Assembly (NCBI GenBank): GCA_903921325.1
Contig: CAIXPL010000019.1
Location: forward strand, 62,001 to 126,000
Length of the DNA: 64,000 nucleotides
Origin: an uncultured Pseudomonadota bacterium
Lineage (GTDB): Bacteria > Pseudomonadota > Gammaproteobacteria > Burkholderiales > SG8-39
Reading direction: 5' to 3'
The notes beneath the pieces were generated by a model. It searched no databases and was not told where the DNA came from. It saw only the letters and a list, made by a program, of their open reading frames with translations. Every line of letters begins with the position of its first letter. Position 1 is the stretch's first letter. A program made the position numbers and the translations under genes. Positions 8,794 through 18,182 of this stretch are shown here, one piece after another.

Positions 8794-10374
8794 ATGAATG
8801 CCAAGCGAACGCGAGCATCCAAGGAAGCACCTGCCCGACGCACCACGGCGGGCAGCCTGCCACGCTCGACAACGGCTGCCGGCAGCAGATCCTCTGGTGC
8901 CAGTAGTGCACGTGCGAAGGCGCCACCGTTGCCCGGGGTCGCAGCGCTGGCCACTCTGGCCCCGGCAGCCCGCGCGGTCGCCGTGCCCACGCACATCATT
9001 CATCTCAACCCGCACACCGGCATCGACGTCTGGCAGCATCGCAACGCCGTCGGACGCGCCTTGCGTGCGCAAAGTCCGCGCGATGCCCACGCACTGTGGC
9101 AGGCACCGGCCAATCGCCCGGATCCAATCGCGCTCATCGAGGCGTCCAACATGGGGCGCCAGGCTGATCTGGTGCCAATGCGGTTTGGTCGCATGGCAGG
9201 CTCACCGTTTGCCTTCCTGCGCGGCAGTGCCTGCGTGATGGCATGGGATCTGGCACGCACGGCCTCGGCAGGATTGCACGTGTTCATGTGTGGCGATGCG
9301 CATCTGAACAATTTTGGATTGTTCGGCACGCCGCAGGGCGACGTCGTAATCGATCTGAATGATTTTGACGAAGTCACTGTCGGCCCCTGGGAGTGGGACC
9401 TCAAGCGCCTGACGACCAGCATCGCCCTGGCCGGACGCGAGGCAGGGCTCGACCGGCGCGAGCGCCGGCGCGCGCTGCTGCGCTGTGCGCGGAGTTACCG
9501 CATGGCGATGATCCAGATGCAGTCCATGCCCATCCTCGATCTTTGGTATATGCACACGGCGCCAGAGCAGATGAAGGCCCCGGGGTCGCTCGCGAGCACT
9601 GAAAATGCAGTGCTATTGAATAACGCGGTGCGACTCGCCCGCCGCGACACCAACCGCCGACTGCTGAGCAAGGTTGCCGAACGCGACGCCAAAGGGCAAT
9701 GGCGCTTTCGCGAAGACCCACCGCTCACGCAGCGGGTCGACGCGGCAATGCTCGATCAACTTACCCATGCGCTGCAAGGCTACGCGGCCACCCTGGCACG
9801 CGAGCGCCACTACATGTTCAACCGATATCGGGTCGTCGACGCGGTGCATCGGGTGGTCGGGGTGGGTAGCGTGGGCACCCGCAGTTATGTCGTCATGATG
9901 CTTGGCAATGACGACCAGGATGTCCTTTTTCTGCAAGTCAAGGAGGCGGTGCTGCCCGCTGCCGCGCCTTTTGTGCCGCCACTGCCAGAAGAATATGGTC
10001 ACCACCAGGGTCGTCGGGTGGTGCTCGGTCAACGCCTGCTGCAAGCCTCGGGCGACCCCCTGCTTGGTTGGTCCCAGATCGATGGTCGCGACTTTTATGT
10101 GCGCCAGTTTCGCAATTTGAAGGCGTCGATTCCAATTGAAAAACTGGATACCGAAAACCTGCGCTTTCTGGGCGATGCGTATGGTGCCCTGCTCGCGCGG
10201 GCGCACGCCCGCACCGGCGATGCGGCAGCCATTGCCGGCTATCTGGGCCGGGTGGCGGTGTTTGACAAGGCGCTGGCCGAATGGGCCGAGGCCTATGCCG
10301 ACCAGACCGAGCGGGACCACGCTGTCCTGCTTGCCGCCATCAAAAGCAAACGCGTGACAACGATGCCCGGTTGA
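8794..10374 (+). CDS. DUF2252 family protein
   Basis: Protein of the DUF2252 family (COG4320), 526 residues from ATG at 8794; the first 70 residues are basic and low in complexity. Family motifs are FGRMAGSPFAFLRGSA, FMCGDAHLNNFGLFG and VIDLNDFDEVTVGPWEWDLK, which together recall the nucleotide- and metal-binding residues of aminoglycoside-phosphotransferase-like kinases (an HxxN and a later DFD). The family has no established biochemical role. It stands alone on the plus strand between urtA and the cupin gene, with no sign of an operon partner. Confidence 0.85.
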   Translation: MNAKRTRASKEAPARRTTAGSLPRSTTAAGSRSSGASSARAKAPPLPGVAALATLAPAARAVAVPTHIIHLNPHTGIDVWQHRNAVGRALRAQSPRDAHALWQAPANRPDPIALIEASNMGRQADLVPMRFGRMAGSPFAFLRGSACVMAWDLARTASAGLHVFMCGDAHLNNFGLFGTPQGDVVIDLNDFDEVTVGPWEWDLKRLTTSIALAGREAGLDRRERRRALLRCARSYRMAMIQMQSMPILDLWYMHTAPEQMKAPGSLASTENAVLLNNAVRLARRDTNRRLLSKVAERDAKGQWRFREDPPLTQRVDAAMLDQLTHALQGYAATLARERHYMFNRYRVVDAVHRVVGVGSVGTRSYVVMMLGNDDQDVLFLQVKEAVLPAAAPFVPPLPEEYGHHQGRRVVLGQRLLQASGDPLLGWSQIDGRDFYVRQFRNLKASIPIEKLDTENLRFLGDAYGALLARAHARTGDAAAIAGYLGRVAVFDKALAEWAEAYADQTERDHAVLLAAIKSKRVTTMPG

Positions 10375-10556
10375 ACAGCACCCGTCTTGAGACCTGAAAA
10401 TCGCGCAGAGGCGGCGTCATGCGCGCCGACTGCGCGCGGAGCACCTGCTAGGTCAGCAAAAAACTGCCGGGCTGATCGCCTGACTCGCCGAGTGACGGTG
10501 CGGTCTCGTCCTTCAGCGCGACACAGGTCAATGATGGGGGCCAAGCGAGGTTTGGC

Positions 10557-10991
10557 TTATGCCTCAAAAATATCGTATTTCTCTGACAGGCCTTTCATGA
10601 ATGCAAGGTCAGCATACTGAGCCTCAGTCAGCACAACCAGTTCCTCAAGGTACTGGTCAAACCCACCGGGGGTGAAGATGGTGAGCAGCTTTGCGCCATC
10701 GGGGCTATTGACCGCATGCCACACTCCTGGCGGAACATTGAGCGTCGTGCCCTTCGTTGCAATGACAGACTCGTCATCGAAGACAAATTCTACCGATCCT
10801 TCAAGCACATAGAAAATCTCGATCATCTTCCGATGATGATGCCTAGCCAGTGAAAAACCCGGTTTCAGACTGTCCTCAACAAGCGTGAGCCGACCGTCGC
10901 TAAGATCGATCGATGATTTGACAAAGACGTGGTCTTTCGACCATTCGTAATTCTTGCCCTGGCCCGGAAGAATGATTTGCTGCTTTCGCAT
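10557..10991 (-). CDS. Small cupin-domain protein
   Basis: Single-domain cupin of 144 residues. The first cupin motif is seen as LARHHHRKMIEIFYVLEGSV (possible metal ligands two His, one Glu) and the second as TLNVPPGVWHAVNSPDG with its His. Start at 10991 is preferred for its ribosome site (AGAGG, 7 bp spacing); another ATG lies 21 bp upstream. Small cupins may be sugar-modifying enzymes, dioxygenases or sensors, and the sequence does not decide. Neighbours give no clue: the spacer to DUF2252 is 182 bp with no recognisable gene. Confidence 0.75.
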   Translation of the reverse strand: MRKQQIILPGQGKNYEWSKDHVFVKSSIDLSDGRLTLVEDSLKPGFSLARHHHRKMIEIFYVLEGSVEFVFDDESVIATKGTTLNVPPGVWHAVNSPDGAKLLTIFTPGGFDQYLEELVVLTEAQYADLAFMKGLSEKYDIFEA

Positions 10992-11129
10992 ATAAAAACC
11001 TCTTGCTGTCATTTCGATTGACCTTCGGCGTGCAACATGTTTGATACAGCCGCACCCACTTTGGTGTGAGCCTACCGCAATCGGATTTGATTGCGATTGC
11101 GCGACGCGAGCGGGCCGGTTTCGATCTGC

Positions 11130-11534
11130 TTAGCTTGGGGCATTGTTCATTTCGTAAGGACAGAAGCCAGGCCTGGGGCCCACCTGGGGATGACGACGAC
11201 AGGTCTCGGGCCGGCGCTCGTAAACGGTGCAGCGGCGGGTGAGCGCATCGAGCAAATGGCAATCACCGCTGGAGCGTCTGGCCAGGGTGAACACCACATC
11301 ACGAAAACTGAAGTGCTCGATCACGCCGGTTTTGGTCAGACGCCGTGCGATTTGCTTGGGCGGTTCGTGCTCGGCTTCGAACGCGTCAACCAAACCAAGG
11401 CGCACCAGATCACTCAGTCGGGCCTCGACCGGCATCGTGCAACAGCGCGCCTTGCAACCGGTGCAAAGGCCCTGACGATATCGAGTCCAGGTATCGGTCT
11501 GGTCGATGTCGACCTGAACAAATCGCGGTTGCAT
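11130..11534 (-). CDS. YkgJ-type zinc/iron-chelating cysteine-cluster protein
   Basis: Protein of 134 residues with the Cys-cluster signature GLCTGCKARCCTMP near the N-terminus and further Cys residues in GDCHLLDALTRRCTVYERRPETCRRHP, the pattern of the YkgJ/UPF0153 family. Members are thought to bind zinc or an iron-sulfur cluster; the function is unknown. The ATG at 11534 is chosen because it lies just after the dctM stop (11543). It may be transcribed with the TRAP genes by read-through. Confidence 0.8.
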   Translation of the reverse strand: MQPRFVQVDIDQTDTWTRYRQGLCTGCKARCCTMPVEARLSDLVRLGLVDAFEAEHEPPKQIARRLTKTGVIEHFSFRDVVFTLARRSSGDCHLLDALTRRCTVYERRPETCRRHPQVGPRPGFCPYEMNNAPS

Positions 11535-11542
11535 AACCGCTT

Positions 11543-12835
11543 CTATCCCGGCTTGTAGCCAAACCACTGCGGCAGCGCGAGCGCGATTTCGGGCACAAAG
11601 GTGACGGCGATCAGAACCACGATGAGCGTCACGATGAACACCGGAATCTCGCGAAAAATCTCCCCCAGCGGTGTCTCGGTCAGATTGGCAATCACAAAAA
11701 TCAACAATCCGTGCGGCGGCAGCGCAAGCCCCACCATCATATTGAGCATCACCACCACACCAAAATGAACAAGATCGATGCCAAGGCCGCTGGCAATCGG
11801 GATAAGCAGCGGCACGATAACCAGCAAGATGGTGATTTCATCGATGAGCACGGCCAGCAACAGCAGCAATGCGTTCACACACAGGAGAAATGCCACCGGT
11901 TGCAGATGCCAGCCGAGCAGGGTCTCCTGAATGAGCCGCGGCACCCCTTCATTGGCCACCGCATAGTTGAAGACAAACGCTCCGCACAGAATAAGGCCGA
12001 TCGAGGCGGTTTGCTGCACCGTTTCACTCATCACCTTGAGCAAGGCGCCGAAGGTGATTGACCGATACACACCGAGGGCGAGTATCAGCGCGTAACTGGC
12101 CGCAATGGCGGCAGCCTCGGTCGGCGTGGCAATGCCTGAATAGATGATGCCAAGGAGCACAGCAGGCAGCAGCAGCGCGGGCAAGGCCGCCAGCAAGAGT
12201 GCGGGCAGCCTGCGCAATGGCGTCCCTGCTTCGGCCGGAAATCCTCGCACGCGTGCAATGAGGGTGATGGCAAGCATCAGTGCAAGCGTTGTCCCAATCG
12301 CCGGTATCACGCCGGCCAGAAACAACGCGCCGACTGAGACATTGGCAATCAAGGCATAAAAGATCATGGGGATCGAGGGCGGCACCAGAGGCCCGAGCGT
12401 GGCAGACACCGCCGAGGTCGCTGCGGCAAACCCGCGTGGATAGCGGTTATCGCGCAACATCATGCGTGCCACCAGCAAACCAGGCCCCGCCGCATCGGCC
12501 ACCGCACTGCCACTCATGCCCGAGAACACCAGATTGGACACCACATTCACATGGGCAAGGCCGCCACGAAAGCGTCCGACTGCGGCCTGCGCGAATACCA
12601 GCAGGCGCTCAAGCACACCGCTCGCGTTCATCAAGTTCGCCACAAAGATAAAAAGCGGAACGGCGAGCAGCAGGTAATTGTTGTAAAGGCCGTTCATGGT
12701 CTGATCGACCACCAGACCGACGTCCTGATGACTGACAAGCATGTAGGCATAGCCCGCGGCAATCATCGACAGCCCCATCGGCGCACCCAGTACCGCGGCA
12801 AGGAGAAATACTACGGCGAGTACACTCAGCGCCAT
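11543..12835 (-). CDS. dctM: TRAP transporter large permease (DctM family)
   Basis: Large membrane subunit of a tripartite ATP-independent periplasmic transporter, 430 residues, about 12 hydrophobic segments. Typical stretches are LLAVPLFIFVANLMNASGV, FSGMSGSAVADAAGPGLL and ALPPHGLLIFVIANLTETPLG. ATG at 12835 lies one base after the dctQ stop. TRAP systems import carboxylates or sialic acids using a sodium gradient; the substrate cannot be read from this subunit. Confidence 0.92.
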   Translation of the reverse strand: MALSVLAVVFLLAAVLGAPMGLSMIAAGYAYMLVSHQDVGLVVDQTMNGLYNNYLLLAVPLFIFVANLMNASGVLERLLVFAQAAVGRFRGGLAHVNVVSNLVFSGMSGSAVADAAGPGLLVARMMLRDNRYPRGFAAATSAVSATLGPLVPPSIPMIFYALIANVSVGALFLAGVIPAIGTTLALMLAITLIARVRGFPAEAGTPLRRLPALLLAALPALLLPAVLLGIIYSGIATPTEAAAIAASYALILALGVYRSITFGALLKVMSETVQQTASIGLILCGAFVFNYAVANEGVPRLIQETLLGWHLQPVAFLLCVNALLLLLAVLIDEITILLVIVPLLIPIASGLGIDLVHFGVVVMLNMMVGLALPPHGLLIFVIANLTETPLGEIFREIPVFIVTLIVVLIAVTFVPEIALALPQWFGYKPG

Positions 12836-12836
12836 G

Positions 12837-13367
12837 TCAGCGGCCATCCTCGTGCGTACCCGGTCGGTACACGGCCCAGGCCAGGCGCACCACCATTGCG
12901 ACCGCAAATACGGCAAAACACGCATACACCCAGTTGAGCGGCCATAGCATCACCGGGGTTTTCTCACGCCACAAGAAGGCGATGTAGTCGATCGTGCCCG
13001 GCAGGCATGCCACGATCAGTACACCGACCAGGAGCGAGCGCAGCCGTTCGACCCAGCGCTGGGCACCCGGGCTCAAATGACGATAGAGGAGGTCAAAAGC
13101 GATCTGGCGATTTGACGGAACGACCAGACCATTGGCCAGAAACACAATCCAGATGAACAGTACGACACAGACCTCATCGGCCCACGCAAGGGCATCACCG
13201 GCCGCATAGCGACGCACAATCTTGTAGCAAAAGATGAGAAACACCAGTGCAAAGAGCACTGCGCAAAGGCGTCCGACCCACAACGACACGCACCGCGCGC
13301 CGCGCTCGATTCGCGCGGCCGCACCGCGCGAATCGGAACTCGTGGCCGCCGCGAGCGGTTCAGTCAC
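12837..13367 (-). CDS. dctQ: TRAP transporter small permease (DctQ family)
   Basis: Four-helix small membrane subunit, 176 residues, longer than the common 160 because of a hydrophilic N-terminus. The conserved motif region is AWADEVCVVLFIWIVFLAN, and a second is PLNWVYACFAVFAVAMVV. Translation probably starts at the GTG at 13367, immediately next to the dctP stop, with AAGGA about 10 bp upstream. It sits between dctP and dctM as usual. Confidence 0.88.
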   Translation of the reverse strand: MTEPLAAATSSDSRGAAARIERGARCVSLWVGRLCAVLFALVFLIFCYKIVRRYAAGDALAWADEVCVVLFIWIVFLANGLVVPSNRQIAFDLLYRHLSPGAQRWVERLRSLLVGVLIVACLPGTIDYIAFLWREKTPVMLWPLNWVYACFAVFAVAMVVRLAWAVYRPGTHEDGR

Positions 13368-14402
13368 CTATTTGGTGTCCTTCACGCGCTGGGCAAGTGC
13401 CTTGTCCCAGGCCGCGGTCGCATCGGCCTGTGCGTAGACCTTGTCTGCAAGCGCATGGAACGGTGCCAGATCAATCGCACTCACCTCAAGGCCGCGACCG
13501 CGCAGCGCCTCGGTGATGCTTTTTTCATCGGCGAGGCGCCCGCTATCGTTCGCCTTGACCGCCACTTCGGCGGCCGCCTGAAGCGTTTTCTTCTGTGCGT
13601 CATTCAGATGATCGTAGAACTTCGATGCGATATTGAAAAACACCGGTTGCACCATATGCGAGGTGAGCACCACCTGCTCGCTCACCTCATAGAGTTTGGC
13701 GGCACTGAAAATCGAAAGCGGATTTTCCTGCCCATCGATGGTACCGGTCTTGAGCGCGAGATACACCTCGGGCATGCCCATCGGAATCGGACTCACCCCA
13801 AGTGTCTGGCCAAGCAGCAGCCACTCGGGGCCGGCAGGCATGCGCAGCTTGACACCGGCCAGATCTGCCGGTGTAGCCACTTTGCGCTTCTGACGCAACG
13901 CGACCTGGCGCGTACCCAGGTAGGCAGTGGCGAGGATGTGGATGCCCATTTTTTCATCGACTGCCCGGCGGTATTCCTCACCAATCGGGCCATTGAACAC
14001 TGCCTGCAAGTGGGCGTAATCGCGAAACGCGAACGCCCGGTTCACAAACCCGAACGCAGGAATCTGCTGTGCCACCTCGAAGGTGGTCATGCTGCTCATC
14101 TCAAGGGTGCCACGCTGCATCGCCGGCACTTCGGTGCCCTGCTTGAAAAGCGAAGAGGCCGGGTGCGATTCCACTTTGAGCCCGACATTGGCGCGCTCCA
14201 CTTCGGATTTGAAGAGATCGACCGACTTCGCCAGAAAATCGGAAGGGGGCGCCGCGGTGGAGAACCGGATGAGCGCATCGGCTGCGAACCCTGATGCCGC
14301 CATGCTGAACAACACACACCCGCCCAGCCCTGCCAGGAGGCCGTTGGCAACGCGGTTGCGCCCCAGAATATGTCCACCTCGATTCCACTTCATCGTACTC
14401 AT
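13368..14402 (-). CDS. dctP: TRAP transporter substrate-binding protein (DctP family)
   Basis: Periplasmic binding protein, 344 residues, with a signal peptide ending near SGFAADA. The DctP fold is shown by the region VALRQKRKVATPADLAGVKL with the conserved arginine expected to clamp a carboxylate, followed by LRMPAGPEWLLLGQTLGVSP and LKTGTIDGQENPL. It is first in dctP-dctQ-dctM. The likely ligand is an organic acid, otherwise unspecified. The start is ATG 14402 or 14393. Confidence 0.92.
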   Translation of the reverse strand: MSTMKWNRGGHILGRNRVANGLLAGLGGCVLFSMAASGFAADALIRFSTAAPPSDFLAKSVDLFKSEVERANVGLKVESHPASSLFKQGTEVPAMQRGTLEMSSMTTFEVAQQIPAFGFVNRAFAFRDYAHLQAVFNGPIGEEYRRAVDEKMGIHILATAYLGTRQVALRQKRKVATPADLAGVKLRMPAGPEWLLLGQTLGVSPIPMGMPEVYLALKTGTIDGQENPLSIFSAAKLYEVSEQVVLTSHMVQPVFFNIASKFYDHLNDAQKKTLQAAAEVAVKANDSGRLADEKSITEALRGRGLEVSAIDLAPFHALADKVYAQADATAAWDKALAQRVKDTK

Positions 14403-14620
14403 CAACCCGCCCCTTGTTATGAGATGACTGCCCGAGCAACATCAAGTCGACGCCGCATTGCGTTCTCGGAGGATCATCAGGGTGGGGCGCGCCTCTGTCA
14501 AGCGCACGGCGCCCAGCGGTGCGGGCACCGCACGCCATGGGCTGCCGTCACGCGCCGGTCGCAATCAATCGTGCCGAGTGCGCGATACTTGATTCAGTAC
14601 CTTATCGGGGAAGTCGCGTG

Positions 14621-15850
14621 ATGCATTCATTACCTGCCGGGCGCGCAATGACGCGCGTCTTTTCAGTGCTGCTGATTACGCTTTCAATGACTGTGTCGGT
14701 CAAAGCCGACACGTTAGCACTGCGACCGCTCGTCGTTCTGGTCAGCCTGGATGGGTTTCGGCCCGACTATCTCAATCGCGGGGTGTCGCCGAATCTCAAT
14801 CGACTGGCGCACGAGGGAGTGCTGGCCAAGGGATTGGTGCCAGTGTTCCCCTCGCTCACCTTTCCCAATCATGTGTCGCTGGTGACCGGGCAAACGCCGG
14901 TTCACCACGGCATCGTGAACAACTCAATGAGTGATCCGGCGATCCCCAGGCGTTTCAGCCTCAATTCCGATGAATCGAAAAATCCTGCCTGGTGGCAGGC
15001 GGCACGACCGATCTGGGTCACCGCACCAGGCCAGGGACGCGTCGTTTCAACTGTATTCTGGCCCGGCTCCGAAGTGTTGATTGACGGGATGCGTCCGCAT
15101 GACTGGCTCCCCTATCAACACGGCATGCCGCTGGCCAAGCGGGTCGCAACGCTGCTTGACTGGGTTGCGCGCCCGGGCGCCGATCGACCCGATCTGGCGA
15201 TGCTTTATTTCTCCGATGTCGACAGCGCAGGGCACGAACAGGGCCCCGAGAGCAAGGCGGTGACTGAGGCGATTGCAAGGGTCGATGCCGCATTGGGTAT
15301 GTTGATTGAAGGATTGCAACGACTCGATCTTCTCAATCGCACGACACTGGTGATCGTCTCCGACCATGGCATGGCTGCCGTACGCTCCGATGGAAAAATC
15401 GATGGCAGCGTGCTGCTGGAGGGATTTACGTCGGCACGCTGGGAGTGGCTCGGTGCCACTGCAGGCGTGCGTCTCAATGGGGAGAATCCGGTGGCGCTGC
15501 TGGCGCGTTTGTCCAAAATGGCCCACCTGCAATGCCGGCCCTCTGACGCGCTTCCGGCCCAATGGCGCATGAGTCCTCACCCGCGCGTGCCCGACATCGT
15601 GTGTGTAGCAGACCTGGGCTATATCGTGGTTGATTCAGTGACCCGCCTCGGCCCAACGGGCACGCACGGCTACGTACCGGACGAGGCGCAAATGCAGGGT
15701 CTGCTGCTGGTCTCCGGTTACCGGATAACTCCCGGCCACCTGGATTACGTCGATTTACTCGAAGTCCACGGTCTACTGTATGCCTTGCTCGGTGCGGCGG
15801 CGCCCCAGACCGACGGCACGGATGCGCTGGCGCGGACGCTGCTGCACTGA
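14621..15850 (+). CDS. Secreted nucleotide pyrophosphatase/phosphodiesterase-like protein
   Basis: Alkaline-phosphatase-superfamily enzyme of the NPP type, 409 residues with an N-terminal signal peptide (cleavage near VKADT). The first metal Asp is D44 in SLDGFRPDYL, the nucleophile T80 in FPSLTFPNHVSLVTG, and other metal ligands are seen in DVDSAGHEQG, SDHGMA and GTHGY. These match NPPs that cleave phosphodiester or pyrophosphate bonds outside the cytoplasm. ATG 14621 has GGGGAAG upstream. It diverges from dctP across 218 bp and converges on the lipoprotein gene with a 37-bp spacer. Confidence 0.88.
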   Translation: MHSLPAGRAMTRVFSVLLITLSMTVSVKADTLALRPLVVLVSLDGFRPDYLNRGVSPNLNRLAHEGVLAKGLVPVFPSLTFPNHVSLVTGQTPVHHGIVNNSMSDPAIPRRFSLNSDESKNPAWWQAARPIWVTAPGQGRVVSTVFWPGSEVLIDGMRPHDWLPYQHGMPLAKRVATLLDWVARPGADRPDLAMLYFSDVDSAGHEQGPESKAVTEAIARVDAALGMLIEGLQRLDLLNRTTLVIVSDHGMAAVRSDGKIDGSVLLEGFTSARWEWLGATAGVRLNGENPVALLARLSKMAHLQCRPSDALPAQWRMSPHPRVPDIVCVADLGYIVVDSVTRLGPTGTHGYVPDEAQMQGLLLVSGYRITPGHLDYVDLLEVHGLLYALLGAAAPQTDGTDALARTLLH

Positions 15851-15887
15851 CAACCAGTCAGCCCGATTGAATCGCCTGAGCCTGCAC

Positions 15888-17963
15888 TCAAGGGGCGATT
15901 GCAACTCCGCCCAGGCGTTCGGCAACCGCTGCGGTCCGCAGTACCGTGAACGAGGTGTTCGCTGGCGTCGAGGTCGCCCCGATACGGATGCTGACCAACT
16001 GGTTGGGGTCGGCACCCAGATCGTGGGTCAGCTCCTCACTGATCGTGCTGGTCGTGGCGTACAGCGTGACCGAGCCGTCGGCATTGACCACCCCGGCAAG
16101 GTTGCGCAATCCATCGGCCTTTACCGTCCAGGTGAAACCAGCCGGCGTGTAGGCGGCATTGGTGAGCAAGCCCGCCTGGAACGTGTTGGCAAGCTGCCAT
16201 ACGCCTGAGACCAGCTTCCACTGCTGCAAGCCGGCATAGGTGGTGACCTTGCCTGCTACGCCAATGCGTACACCATCGCCCTCGTCAGCGACATACAGCG
16301 TGTTTGCATCGGCGAAGAACATGCCAAACGGATGGGGCGTTGCGGTCAAGGTGGCGGTCGTCTCAGCCACCTTTTCTGACAGCGCGTTAAAGCCGGGCAG
16401 CGGTGTGATCGCCGCGTTCGCGCTCAGCGTGCCGTTATTGGCAAGCGCACCTGCCGCATCCACCTGATACACCGTGTTGACCCCGTTGCTGCCGCTTCCC
16501 TTGCTCACATACAGGGTGTTATTGAATATCGTCATGCCGCGGAAGTTGTCGTCCTTGCCGGTCTTGTCCGCCGCGTAATTGCTGCTCGGGGAGGCCAGAT
16601 TGGGCAACTGCTGCAACGCAAAGCCACGCTGATAACCGGTAGCGGACCCTGATGTACCCCACACCATCCCGATTACCGAGGTGATGCCGCTTGTGCTGGT
16701 GGCGGCGATCGACTGGACGCCAGTGTTATCACTGAGTGAGGACAATCCTGGTCCGAGCGCGTTGCCATTGCCGGCATTGCCAACCATGTAGAACGTGCCG
16801 TTCGCCAGAACGGCAGCACGGCCGTTGTTACCGCTGTAGGCGTTTACCGAGATCACCGACTGTGCCGCCGTGCCGAGATTAAGCTTGACGATGGCGCGCG
16901 GGACGGTCGATGCGACAGGATTGGTGGCGTCAACGAACGCAGCGGTATTGGAATTCGATACATCGAGCTGATTGATGGTCGATTTGTAGCCCATCAGACT
17001 CACGATCGATTTGTCGGTCGACACATTAAGCGCCAGCTCGGACTTCGAGGCAAAGCTTGACACCGCCTGTGTCGGGTCGATTGCAAAGCTTGCAAGCGTT
17101 GCTGTCCCGGTGCTTGACATCCGATCTATGTAAATCGGTGAGGTGACACCGAAAGAGGGATCCGGCACCTCGTTCTTGAACACCCCCGGGAAAGTGCCAT
17201 CGTTGACGGCAACCCCGCCACCGGGCAGAGTCTGACCAAGAGTTACCGTGCTGGCGAGTCCGGCGTATACGGTACGGCTTACCAGCAAGTCACCCGAAGC
17301 AAAAGGCGCCGCTGTCACCGCCCCGGCGCTCGTCACGATGCCTGCGCTCTGCATGTAAGAGTTCAGCGCGGCCACTGCAACGCTGCCAGTCACAGGTGTC
17401 TTGCCAGGTACCGCCACACCGAGCAGGGTCGTCAAGTTGGACGCGCTGATGCTGGTATTGGCCGCTACGCCCGATCCGGACAGATTGCCGCGAACCGAGG
17501 CAGGGATGTTGATCTTGCCTGAAACGGTACCGTCATCCAGGGTTTGCAGGAACTGCGCCAGATAAACCACCCGCGTGTCAGTGCTGAGGGTGCGTCCCAC
17601 GCCAACCGCGTCATGCACAGTGACCATGTGGTCCGATGGCACGGTGGTCACGCTGCCAATCAGCACATTGCCAATGCTGAAGCTGCAACTGTCGCCGCTG
17701 CCGTAGGTGAAGTAGCCATTGGAATCGGTCACCCCCGCGTGGCTGCCGCATACGTACGACAAGCCGACGACAGGAGAATCAACAAAAGTGCCGCCATTCA
17801 GGGCTTGCGCCGAATTGGAATTGGAGCCCCCCCCGCAACTGGTGAGCAGCGTCACCGCCAAGGGCAATGCGGCCATGGCACACCGCTTCGCCACCCCTGA
17901 GTGGGTTCGACGAACCGTTGGCTTTGACTCCGCGTTGTTGTGAACTGTCAATCCGCTTCGCAT
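15888..17963 (-). CDS. Large putative surface lipoprotein
   Basis: Protein of about 691 residues with lipobox LLTSCGGG, so probably anchored in the outer membrane; a shorter start at 17876 is possible. Residues after the Cys are Ser/Asn-rich, then a domain (GGTFVDSPVVGLSYVCG ... GVTDSNGYFTYGSGDSCSFSIGNV) resembles the repeated Gly-Ser beta modules seen before calcium-rich or propeller domains in proteobacterial surface proteins. The C-terminal half has loosely repeated beta segments (LYVSKGSGSNGVNTVYQVD, LYVADEGDGVRIGVAG) suggesting a propeller. I do not recognise a function. Confidence 0.75.
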   Translation of the reverse strand: MRSGLTVHNNAESKPTVRRTHSGVAKRCAMAALPLAVTLLTSCGGGSNSNSAQALNGGTFVDSPVVGLSYVCGSHAGVTDSNGYFTYGSGDSCSFSIGNVLIGSVTTVPSDHMVTVHDAVGVGRTLSTDTRVVYLAQFLQTLDDGTVSGKINIPASVRGNLSGSGVAANTSISASNLTTLLGVAVPGKTPVTGSVAVAALNSYMQSAGIVTSAGAVTAAPFASGDLLVSRTVYAGLASTVTLGQTLPGGGVAVNDGTFPGVFKNEVPDPSFGVTSPIYIDRMSSTGTATLASFAIDPTQAVSSFASKSELALNVSTDKSIVSLMGYKSTINQLDVSNSNTAAFVDATNPVASTVPRAIVKLNLGTAAQSVISVNAYSGNNGRAAVLANGTFYMVGNAGNGNALGPGLSSLSDNTGVQSIAATSTSGITSVIGMVWGTSGSATGYQRGFALQQLPNLASPSSNYAADKTGKDDNFRGMTIFNNTLYVSKGSGSNGVNTVYQVDAAGALANNGTLSANAAITPLPGFNALSEKVAETTATLTATPHPFGMFFADANTLYVADEGDGVRIGVAGKVTTYAGLQQWKLVSGVWQLANTFQAGLLTNAAYTPAGFTWTVKADGLRNLAGVVNADGSVTLYATTSTISEELTHDLGADPNQLVSIRIGATSTPANTSFTVLRTAAVAERLGGVAIAP

Positions 17964-18182
17964 GGTGAATCTCGATTTTGTCGTCGAATGCCACACAGGC
18001 TAGCGATACCGGATGACTCGGTCGTTACACCAAATGATGTTTCGCTTGTAATGTTCAGGCGGCGATTCACACCGCGTGAGCTACGCGGTATCGGAGCGCG
18101 GTAAAAAGCTGGAAACCGACGAGATTGCTGCCATGGGACGCGCCGCAGCAGCATTCATCGTCTGTGGGTCGCGTCAGCCCCA

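Noticed and set aside
10364-10480. TGCCCGGTTGA at the end of the DUF2252 gene resembling TGCCGGGCTGA at 10465
   Set aside because: Only 11 bp, no similarity on either side; could be chance in GC-rich DNA.
15842-15891. CTGCACT repeated at the stops of the convergent phosphodiesterase and lipoprotein genes
   Set aside because: Seven shared bases are too few to count as another end duplication, although the placement resembles the stronger cases.
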